The notes under the pieces were generated by a model, which did no database searches, had not been told where the DNA came from, and saw nothing but the letters and a program-made list of their open reading frames with translations. Made by a program: the position numbers and the translations under genes. 64,000 nucleotides of DNA from Amycolatopsis sp. CA-128772 (GTDB taxonomy: Bacteria > Actinomycetota > Actinomycetes > Mycobacteriales > Pseudonocardiaceae): assembly GCF_002904295.1 (NCBI RefSeq), contig NZ_PPHG01000052.1, positions 72,513 through 136,512 on the forward strand, given 5' to 3'. Positions 58,131 to 64,000 of the stretch are shown piece by piece; the first letter of the stretch is position 1; every line of letters starts with the position of its first letter.

Positions 58131-59009
58131 CTACTGCTTGACGCTGCCCGCGCTCAGGCCCGATTGCCAGAACCGTTGCATGAGCAGGAAAGCGACGACG
58201 AGGGGAATGATGGTGAGCAACGACCCGGTCAGGACCAGGTTGAAGATCGGCTGGGCACCGGCGCCGTTGGCCTGGGCGCTCCACTGGTTGAGCCCGACGG
58301 TCAGCGGGTACCACTTCGGCTCGCTGAGCATGATCAGCGGCAGGAAGTAGTTGTTCCACGTCTGCACCACCGTGAACAGCGTGACGGTGATGATCCCGGG
58401 AACGAGCTGGCGCAGCGTCACGGTGAGGAAGATCCGGATTTCGCCCGCGCCGTCGATCCGCGCCGCCTCGAGGAGTTCGTCGGGGATGGCGTCGGCGGCG
58501 TAGACCCAGATCAGGTACAGGCCGAACGGGCTGATCAGCGACGGGATGATGACCGCCAGCGGCGTGTTGGTCAGCCCGAGCTTGCTGAACATCAGGAACG
58601 TCGGCACGGCCAGCGCGGTCGGCGGCACGGCCACGGCCCCGAGCACGACGGCGAACACCGCGCGGCGGCCGGGGAAGCGGTACTTGGCCAGCCCGTAGCC
58701 CGCCGCCGTGGCGAGGATCGTCGCGCCGCCGGCGCCGACCACGACGTACAGCAGGGTGTTCCCGAGCCAGCGGAAGAAGATGCCGTCGTTGTAGCTGAAC
58801 GTCTTGCCGATGTTGTCGAAGAGCGCGAACGAGTCCCCGAAGGACAGTCCCGACGTCGAGAACAGCGCCGGCTGGGTCTTCGTGGCGTTGATGATCAACC
58901 ACACCAGGGGAACCAGGGTGTAGAGCAGATACAGCGCCATGAAGCCGGTGAGGACACGCGACTTGCGGGGTTTGGTCACGGAGAACGGCGTCTTCGGAAG
59001 AACAGCCAC
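58131..59009 (-). CDS. CUT1 sugar ABC permease (MalG-like)
   Basis: A 292-residue inner-membrane permease with six helices: FMALYLLYTLVPLVWLIINA, LGNTLLYVVVGAGGATILAT and others. The EAA loop is DELLEAARIDGAGEIRIFLT with G in the conserved place. It forms the channel with the second permease. GTG 59009 follows the preceding stop by one base, and AAGGAG within that gene is its ribosome-binding site. Confidence 0.92.
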   Translation of the reverse strand: MAVLPKTPFSVTKPRKSRVLTGFMALYLLYTLVPLVWLIINATKTQPALFSTSGLSFGDSFALFDNIGKTFSYNDGIFFRWLGNTLLYVVVGAGGATILATAAGYGLAKYRFPGRRAVFAVVLGAVAVPPTALAVPTFLMFSKLGLTNTPLAVIIPSLISPFGLYLIWVYAADAIPDELLEAARIDGAGEIRIFLTVTLRQLVPGIITVTLFTVVQTWNNYFLPLIMLSEPKWYPLTVGLNQWSAQANGAGAQPIFNLVLTGSLLTIIPLVVAFLLMQRFWQSGLSAGSVKQ

Positions 59010-59010
59010 G

Positions 59011-59940
59011 TCACATCTCCTTCCGGGAGCCGCGCAGCTGCACGACGTAGGCGATGACGGCGGTGATGACGCCCATCACGATCGCGACGGCGGCCGAGTA
59101 GTTGTACTGCTGCCCGTTGAAGGAAAGGTTGTAGGCGTACATGTTCGGCGTGTAGTTGGTGACGATCATGTTCGGCACCAGGTTGCGCATGATGTTCGGC
59201 TCGTTGAACAGCTGGAAGCTGCCGATGATCGAGAAGATCGTCGCGACCACGATGGCGCCCCGGATGGCGGGGAGCTTGACGGACCGGATCGTGCGGAACG
59301 TGCCGGCGCCGTCGATCGCGGCCGCCTCGAACAGTTCCTTCGGGATCACCTTCAGCGCGGAGTAGAAGATGAGCATGTTGTAGCCCACGAACTCCCACGT
59401 GACGATGTTGCCGATCGACGTGAGCAGCCAGTTCTGCGACAGCGGTTTGATCGAATCGGTGCCCAGCAGGTGGTTCAGGTCGGCGGCGAGCCCGAAATGG
59501 TCACCGTAGATGAAGCCCCACATCAGGGCGGCGACGACGGCGGGGACCGCGTACGGCAGGAAGATCACGATCCGGAAGAACCCGGCGGCGTGCAGCCGGG
59601 CGCTGTCGATCGCCAGCGCGGCGATCAGCGCGAGCACCAGCATGATCGGCACCTGCACGGCGAGGAACACCAGCACCCGCCGGAAGGCGTCCCAGAACTT
59701 CGGGTCGCCGAAGACCTGGGCGTAGTTGTCGGTGCCGACGAAGACCGTGCCGCCGAAGAAAGCCTGGTCGCGGAAGAGGCTGAGCACGAAGGCGTACCCG
59801 ACCGGCGCGATGAAGACCAGCGCGAACACCAGCATGAAGGGGGCGACGAAGAGCCAGCCCCGCCATTTCCGCCGCGGCCGGCGGGCCGCGGGCGCCCGGC
59901 GCGCCGGCACCGGCGCGGGCGGAGCCGCTGTGGACGTCAT
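59011..59940 (-). CDS. CUT1 sugar ABC permease (MalF-like)
   Basis: A 309-residue permease with a basic, Pro/Ala-rich N-terminal tail and six helices (WLFVAPFMLVFALVFIAPV first). The EAA loop is KELFEAAAIDGAGTFRTIRS. It is the first gene of the arabinogalactan operon and starts 46 bp from the near LacI operator. Confidence 0.92.
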   Translation of the reverse strand: MTSTAAPPAPVPARRAPAARRPRRKWRGWLFVAPFMLVFALVFIAPVGYAFVLSLFRDQAFFGGTVFVGTDNYAQVFGDPKFWDAFRRVLVFLAVQVPIMLVLALIAALAIDSARLHAAGFFRIVIFLPYAVPAVVAALMWGFIYGDHFGLAADLNHLLGTDSIKPLSQNWLLTSIGNIVTWEFVGYNMLIFYSALKVIPKELFEAAAIDGAGTFRTIRSVKLPAIRGAIVVATIFSIIGSFQLFNEPNIMRNLVPNMIVTNYTPNMYAYNLSFNGQQYNYSAAVAIVMGVITAVIAYVVQLRGSRKEM

Positions 59941-59985
59941 CGTCTCTCCGAGTGATCGCGTGCGCCGGGCTCTGGACCCGGCGTG

Positions 59986-60035
59986 ATGTTTACGTCAACA
60001 TGGACGGCCGCAGAGTAACGTGTTGACGTAAACAT
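59986..60035. promoter_or_regulatory. paired inverted LacI operators, arabinogalactan operon
   Basis: ATGTTTACGTCAACAT (59986-60001) and GTGTTGACGTAAACAT (60020-60035) are the same 16-bp site in opposite orientation with one mismatch. Centres are 34 bp apart, about three helical turns. Each includes TTGACG, usable as the -35 of the divergent promoter. One repressor could close both promoters together. Confidence 0.85.
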
Positions 60036-60058
60036 GTCCAGGACACCGAGGAGTGACC

Positions 60059-61105
60059 GTGCCCCGCCAGACAGCGACGTCATCCGCACCCGGCCCCGCC
60101 CGGCGCCGGGGCCCGTCGATGGCGGACGTGGCCCGCGAGGCGGGCGTGTCGGGCCAGACGGTTTCCCGGGTGGCCAACGGGAAGACCAATGTGGACGACG
60201 CCACGCGCGAGCGGGTCCTCGCCGCGATGCGCCGGGTCGGCTACCGGCCCAACAGCGCCGCCCGCGCCCTGCGCAACGGCCAGTTCCGCAGCATCGGCGT
60301 GATCATTTCGGCCCTCCCGACGTTCGGCAACAGCCGCACCCTCGACGCCATCGCGGCGGCGGTCGTGACGGAGGGGTTTTCGATCATCCTGATGCCGGTC
60401 ACGCGCCCGACCCAGGGCGAGGTGACGGGCGCGTTCAGCACGCTGAACGAGCAGGCCGTGGACGGCGTCATCATCCTGATCGAGCAACACCAGCTTGACC
60501 AAAGCGAAATCGAACTGCCGCACGGCCTCCCGGTGGTGGTGATCGACTCCAGCGCCCGCTACGACTACCCGGTGGTGGACAACGACCAGGCCGACGGAGC
60601 CGCCCGGGCGACCAGCCACCTGCTGTCACTGGGGCATTCGACGGTGTGGCACATCGCGGGCCCCCCGCAGTCGTATTCGGCCGAGAGGCGCCGGAAGTCC
60701 TGGCAGGCCACGTTGGAGCGTGCCGGCCGCCCGGTACCCCCGGCCCCGGTCGGCGACTGGTCACCGGAGTCGGGTTACCAGGCCGGCCTGCGCCTGGCGG
60801 CGAACCCGGAGGTGACGGCGGTGTTCGCGGCGAACGACCAGATGGCCCTGGGTCTGTTGCGCGCACTGCACGAAACGGGCCGCCGGGTACCGGCAGAGGT
60901 GAGCGTGGTCGGCTTCGACGACATGGAGGAGTCGGCCCACTTCTGGCCCCCGCTCACGACGATCCGCCAGTCGTTCGAAGCGGTGGGCCGCCACGCGGTG
61001 GAGGCCCTGCTGACGGAGATCGAGACGGGAACGGAGGCCGGGGAGCCGGTACTGCTCCCGACGGAACTGGTCATCCGCTCCAGCACCGCTCCCCCACCGG
61101 CGTGA
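60059..61105 (+). CDS. LacI-family repressor of the arabinogalactan operon
   Basis: A 348-residue regulator. The helix-turn-helix is SMADVAREAGVSGQTVSRVA and the hinge NSAARALRNGQFRSIGVI. The periplasmic-binding-like core has GAFSTLNEQAVDGVIILIEQ, LPVVVIDSSARYDYPVVDND and VSVVGFDDMEESAHFWPP, LTTIRQSFEAVGRHAVEAL. GTG 60059 is preferred over 60053 because GAGGAG lies six bases upstream. It is divergent from the operon and flanked by its own paired operators. The inducer is probably a galacto- or arabinogalacto-oligosaccharide. Confidence 0.9.
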   Translation: MPRQTATSSAPGPARRRGPSMADVAREAGVSGQTVSRVANGKTNVDDATRERVLAAMRRVGYRPNSAARALRNGQFRSIGVIISALPTFGNSRTLDAIAAAVVTEGFSIILMPVTRPTQGEVTGAFSTLNEQAVDGVIILIEQHQLDQSEIELPHGLPVVVIDSSARYDYPVVDNDQADGAARATSHLLSLGHSTVWHIAGPPQSYSAERRRKSWQATLERAGRPVPPAPVGDWSPESGYQAGLRLAANPEVTAVFAANDQMALGLLRALHETGRRVPAEVSVVGFDDMEESAHFWPPLTTIRQSFEAVGRHAVEALLTEIETGTEAGEPVLLPTELVIRSSTAPPPA

Positions 61106-61399
61106 TGCGCGAAACTGTCGGTGCTTGCGGGTAGCGTGGAAGATGGGGGGGGGCGCTCTCGCGGGTGTTCGCGAAGTTGCCGGCAGACCGCGGGCTTGAC
61201 CGCTCGCGGCCGGGGTGCATGCCGGCGGACTGGCTTCCGGCGACCTCCCGGCGGCGGCGGTGCTGATCGCGGGAACGCCCGCAGAACCGCCGGCGGCCTG
61301 GCTTCCGGCGACCTGCCAGCGGATGGTCGAGCGCTGGCCCCGGGGCGCTCGGAACCACCCGCGGCGGATTGCAGCGAGCTCCCGGCGAATGGTGGAGAG
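61106..61399. repeat. gene-free low-complexity gap with a partial tandem repeat
   Basis: This 294-bp GC-rich gap has no convincing gene. CTGGCTTCCGGCGACCT occurs at 61230 and again at 61298, 68 bp apart, with similar flanking GGCGGC-rich DNA, suggesting a decayed tandem repeat. Open frames here encode Ala/Arg/Pro-rich peptides. Confidence 0.55.
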
Positions 61400-61852
61400 C
61401 TAGGCGCGCGGGCGCTCGCGGATCTGCCAGCGGCCTGACTTGTAGCTCCAGGACGTGCTCGGGTCGTTGCCCAGTACCGGGACCTTCGAACCCACCACCA
61501 CGTGGCCCTGGGTTTCGCCTGGCTGCAGCGTCACCTCCGTGAACTGTACCTCGTGGAAGCCGGCGCGGATCTCGGGTGACATGCGGTCGTACAGGACGTG
61601 GACCGCGGCCGGGCAGTCCGGGGCGTGGACCTTGGCCGTGAACTCCGTTGCCGTGCGGGCTTCCAAGAGGCCGCAGATCACCGCCGTGTTGCCTGCGCTC
61701 CAGGCGTCCAGGTATGCGCGGGCCGCTTCGCGTAGGCCGGCTTCGTTCTGGCTTGTGCCTATCGCGCCCGGTTCGACAGTGGCCGGGGCGCCGGGGGTGG
61801 TGCCGCACGCCGCCGCCAACGTCACGACCGCTGCTCCGATGACTACGCGCAT
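61400..61852 (-). CDS. small hypothetical lipoprotein (NTF2-like)
   Basis: A 150-residue lipoprotein. Signal and lipobox RVVIGAAVVTLAAACG, then a helix-strand domain (LREAARAYLDAWSAGNTAVICGLL, DCPAAVHVLYDRM, GHVVVGSKVPVLG, WSYKSGRWQIRERP) resembling NTF2/SnoaL-like or DUF4878-type lipoproteins. Two cysteines could form a disulphide. Function unknown. Confidence 0.7.
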   Translation of the reverse strand: MRVVIGAAVVTLAAACGTTPGAPATVEPGAIGTSQNEAGLREAARAYLDAWSAGNTAVICGLLEARTATEFTAKVHAPDCPAAVHVLYDRMSPEIRAGFHEVQFTEVTLQPGETQGHVVVGSKVPVLGNDPSTSWSYKSGRWQIRERPRA

Positions 61853-61975
61853 CTTCCCCCTCGGTCGGCCGCTTTTCGCCGCGCGACTCTAGCGCGGGCA
61901 GCCCGGCCGGGGTCCACCGGAAAAGTACCCACAGCCCGCTGTTTCAGGGGCGGGAGGTGGGGGCATTAGGGGCCA

Positions 61976-61998
61976 CCGGACCGGAATTGCCGGTCCGG
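61976..61998. terminator. hairpin in the gap before the small membrane gene
   Basis: Perfect 9-bp arms CCGGACCGG and CCGGTCCGG with an AATTG loop. It lies 124 bp behind the lipoprotein start and 56 bp before the small membrane gene, so a leader or operator role is as likely as termination. Confidence 0.4.
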
Positions 61999-62053
61999 CG
62001 AACGTTGCAGTGGTGTGGACCAGTTGGCCGCATCCCACGGAAAGAGGACGTCA

Positions 62054-62239
62054 ATGCTCGCCATTCTCGCCGCCGTGCTGTTCGGGCTGGCCCTGCTGAT
62101 GGAGCTGTTCGGGTTCGGGCTCGGCCCGGTCATCACCGCCGGGACGCTCACCACGGCCGGGCTGCTCTGCGTTGCCCTGCACCTGGCCGGGATCGCCACC
62201 GACCGGTCGCGGTTCACCCGGCGGCGGCGCCGTCGGTGA
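62054..62239 (+). CDS. small two-helix membrane protein
   Basis: A 61-residue protein with two hydrophobic helices (LAILAAVLFGLALLMELFGFG and ITAGTLTTAGLLCVALHLAG) and a basic C-terminus RRRRRR that probably faces the cytoplasm. ATG 62054 has AGAGG seven bases upstream. It overlaps the end of the convergent DsbA-like gene by 26 bases. Similar small proteins are common in actinomycetes; function unknown. Confidence 0.65.
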   Translation: MLAILAAVLFGLALLMELFGFGLGPVITAGTLTTAGLLCVALHLAGIATDRSRFTRRRRRR

Positions 62240-62852
62240 CCCGGCGCAGGACCTGCGCGAACACCTCGGGTGACTGGGCGCCGGCGACGCCGAACCGCTC
62301 GTCGATTACGAAGAACGGCACGCCGGTCGCCCCCAGGGCCCGGGCCTGCTCGCCGTCCGCCGCGACCTCGGCTTCGTAGCGGTCGGACTCGAGCACCGCC
62401 CGGGCCTCTTCGGCGTCGAGGCCGGCTTCGGCCGCCAGCTCCACCAGGGAATCGCGGTCGAACAACGACCGCCGCTCGGTGAAGTGGGCTCGGTAGAACC
62501 GGTCGACGACCGCGTCAGCCAGGCCGTGCTCCGCGGCGAGGTGGACCAGGCGGTGGCCGTCGACGGTGTTGCCCATGTGGACGCCGTCGAGGTGGTACTC
62601 GAGACCGTCGGCGGCCGCGCGCTCCTCCATCTGCGCTTCCATCGCGTCGGCTTCTTCCAGTGTGCGGCCGTACTTCTCGGCCAGCACCTCGCGCGTCGGC
62701 CGCGAAGTTCCGCGCGGGAACGACGGGTCCAGCTGGAACGAGTGGTGCACCACCTCGACGTCGGCGCCGAGCTCGGCCACCGCCTGCTCGAAGCGGCGCT
62801 TGCCGAGATAGCACCAGGGACAGACCAGATCGGACCAGATGTCTACGCGCAC
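62214..62852 (-). CDS. DsbA-family oxidoreductase (FrnE-like)
   Basis: A 212-residue thioredoxin-fold protein. The active site is IWSDLVCPWCYLGKRRFEQA (Cys11, Cys14), followed by HSFQLDPSFPRGTSRPT and TGVPFFVIDERFGVAGAQSP with the cis-Pro. This is the cytoplasmic FrnE/2-hydroxychromene-2-carboxylate isomerase-like branch common in actinomycetes. It may be a disulphide oxidoreductase or an isomerase. No signal peptide. Confidence 0.9.
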   Translation of the reverse strand: MRVDIWSDLVCPWCYLGKRRFEQAVAELGADVEVVHHSFQLDPSFPRGTSRPTREVLAEKYGRTLEEADAMEAQMEERAAADGLEYHLDGVHMGNTVDGHRLVHLAAEHGLADAVVDRFYRAHFTERRSLFDRDSLVELAAEAGLDAEEARAVLESDRYEAEVAADGEQARALGATGVPFFVIDERFGVAGAQSPEVFAQVLRRVTDGAAAG

Positions 62853-62963
62853 GAAACCACGCTAACCGAAGGGGCACCGCGCACCTCAAGGTAACCGGCG
62901 GCCACCTGCGCACTGCCTCATCCGGGGCGCCGCCTCGCGGCCCTGCGAAGCTAGGGTGGGCCG

Positions 62964-63563
62964 GTGACCGTCTCGACCGAGGACATCGTCCGGCACGCCG
63001 CGCGGCTGCTCATGGCCGGCACCCGACTCGACCTCGGCCGGATGGCCGCCGATCTGGGGATCTCGCGCACCACCTTCTTCCGGCGCGTCGGCAACCGCGA
63101 CGACTTGATGGGCGCCGGGCTGCGGATGCTCTCCGACCGGACCTGGCAGCGCGCCCTCGACGGCTGGCGCGCCGGACACGGCGACGCCGTCCGCACGCCG
63201 GCGGGCCGGCTGCGCTGCCTGTGGGTCATGGAGGAGTACCGCCGCGAGGTCGCCGCCAGCGACGGCATGCGCAAGCTGATCGAGGCGGAGTCCAACGTCG
63301 CCCTGCGCGTGCTGACCGATCCGCGCGGCGCCGTGCAGCCCGGGCTGGTCGACGCGCACGTCGAGCTGTTCCGGGCCGACACCGCCGCGGCCGCGCTGAC
63401 GCCGCTCGTCGGCCTGCCCGACCTCGCGTTCGCGGTGGTCCGGCTCGGCGAGTCGTTCCTGTACTCGGACGTCCTGGCCGCGCGTTCGGTCGACCTCACG
63501 GTCGCCACCACCCTGGTCGACACCCTCGTGCGGGGCGCGCTGGAACCGGTCGCCACCCACTGA
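62964..63563 (+). CDS. TetR-family regulator (QsdR type)
   Basis: A 199-residue regulator. Helix-turn-helix LDLGRMAADLGISRTTFFRR, then a C-terminal domain with LWVMEEYRREVAASDGMRKL, LIEAESNVALRVLTDPRG and VRLGESFLYSDVL, the QsdR-like pattern. Such proteins regulate lactone degradation or related genes. GTG 62964 is used. It is 198 bp upstream of the polyester hydrolase gene on the same strand and could regulate it. Confidence 0.87.
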   Translation: MTVSTEDIVRHAARLLMAGTRLDLGRMAADLGISRTTFFRRVGNRDDLMGAGLRMLSDRTWQRALDGWRAGHGDAVRTPAGRLRCLWVMEEYRREVAASDGMRKLIEAESNVALRVLTDPRGAVQPGLVDAHVELFRADTAAAALTPLVGLPDLAFAVVRLGESFLYSDVLAARSVDLTVATTLVDTLVRGALEPVATH

Positions 63564-63760
63564 GCGACCGCCCAGTCCGTCAACCACTCACCCATCTGGA
63601 GGATGTGGAACATTTCGGCGAGGTGTTTCATAGGCGGCAGGAAAGCGGTTACCCCGCGTCCCCCCTGCGGCACACGTTTCCGTTGCCGTGCACCAGTTCC
63701 GCCGATCCGCCCGTCTGTGTCCGGGCGCGCTTTCGCCTGCCCGGGGAAAGAGAGCGATCC

Positions 63761-64000
63761 ATGTCCGCACTCACCAGCCCGCCGACGTCGCCTGGCCAGG
63801 GTGAGAAAATTTCCCGCCGTCGCCCGTGGCGCGCCAAGGCCGCCGGCGTCGTGCTGGCCGCCCTGGCGCTGACCGCCGGGGTCGCCGCGCCGGCGCCCGC
63901 CGCCGCGAACCCCTACGAGCGGGGTCCTGACCCGACCACCGCGAGCATCGAAGCCACCCGCGGCTCCTTCGCGACGAGCACCGCCACGGTGTCGCGGCTG
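63761..64000 (+). CDS. cutinase/PET-hydrolase-type polyester hydrolase (5' part, cut by window end)
   Basis: The first 80 codons. Residues 1-48 form a long Tat-like or Sec signal (RRRPWRAKAAGVVLAALALT) and the mature part opens ANPYERGPDPTTASIEAT. This is the exact start pattern of actinobacterial cutinases/polyester hydrolases such as Thermobifida cutinase and leaf-compost cutinase (ANPYERGPNPT). The catalytic domain lies outside the window. These secreted enzymes cut cutin and synthetic polyesters. ATG 63761 is preceded by GAAAGAGAGCGATCC. Confidence 0.85.
   Translation, partial: MSALTSPPTSPGQGEKISRRRPWRAKAAGVVLAALALTAGVAAPAPAAANPYERGPDPTTASIEATRGSFATSTATVSRL

Noticed and set aside
60053..60058. 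LacI start at the first GTG (60053)
   Set aside because: The GAGGAG would directly abut it; the second GTG at 60059 gives normal spacing.
1..64000. A large NRPS/PKS cluster, prophage or integrated element
   Set aside because: No modular synthases, integrases, transposases, att-like repeats beside tRNAs, or phage structural genes were seen.

Overview
The window looks like chromosomal DNA of a high-GC actinomycete, most likely an Amycolatopsis or close Pseudonocardiaceae relative. This rests on strong G/C third-position bias, frequent GTG/TTG starts, ATGA/GTGA overlaps, and typical actinobacterial families (DnaE2-ImuA'-ImuB mutasome, a cvn conservon, DUF3140, DUF4383, ANTAR, LAL-type LuxR). 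No rRNA, tRNA, insertion sequence, integrase, phage gene, CRISPR array, or large NRPS/PKS gene was seen. The genus is an inference.

Layout. 1-1.2 kb: a 41-bp tandem array beside a MarR/SRPBCC pair. 1.2-3.3 kb: a secreted CBM2 glycosidase behind a CebR-like box. 3.3-12.2 kb: the SOS mutagenesis genes dnaE2, imuB and imuA' with two LexA-type boxes, interrupted by an arginine/lysine decarboxylase and a 30-bp minisatellite. 12.4-14.4 kb: a chimeric CBS remnant and a secreted Tap-like peptidase. 14.6-20.1 kb: a GntR(YtrA)-ABC-permease operon and three tandem PAF-acetylhydrolase-like domains, two of them fused. 20.1-22.3 kb: decayed xylan genes (SGNH esterase-GH10 xylanase and a feruloyl/PHB-type esterase) behind LacI-type boxes. 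22.4-24.5 kb: ferritin, SDR, and a hotdog thioesterase with a KstR-like box. 24.5-28.9 kb: a conservon with an added MHYT membrane protein. 29.2-30.9 kb: a regulator, a repeat patch, and an ACT-domain gene behind a leader-peptide/hairpin element. 30.9-36.0 kb: an unusual overlapping operon (ATP-grasp, cyclase-family hydrolase, DUF362, anthranilate-synthase-like TrpE and TrpG). 36.0-39.4 kb: DUF4383, an epimerase with a duplicated 3' scar, and an ABC-F protein behind a nine-codon leader ORF and long-range attenuator. 39.4-44.9 kb: a LAL regulator flanked by two esterase/hydrolase genes whose promoters share a 34-bp element. 45.0-51.3 kb: aldo-keto reductase, an MFS/GAF/amidohydrolase operon divergent from RpiR, an ANTAR protein, and DUF3140. 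51.4-61.1 kb: a complete type II arabinogalactan utilisation operon (ABC importer, GH51, GH35, GH30) divergent from its LacI repressor, with paired inverted operators. 61.4-64.0 kb: small lipoprotein and membrane genes, a DsbA-like protein, a QsdR-type TetR, and the first 80 codons of a cutinase/PET-hydrolase-type polyester hydrolase.

Main themes. The region is rich in secreted polymer-degrading enzymes under LacI-type control (plant cell wall glycans, tannin/ferulate esters, cutin). It contains two likely translation-controlled attenuators. Short tandem repeats recur in gaps just after stop codons. The best candidates for undescribed biology are the TrpEG/ATP-grasp/cyclase/DUF362 operon, the LAL regulator with its twin 34-bp elements, and the two leader-peptide attenuators. 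All functions are inferred by reading the sequence; no database search was run.
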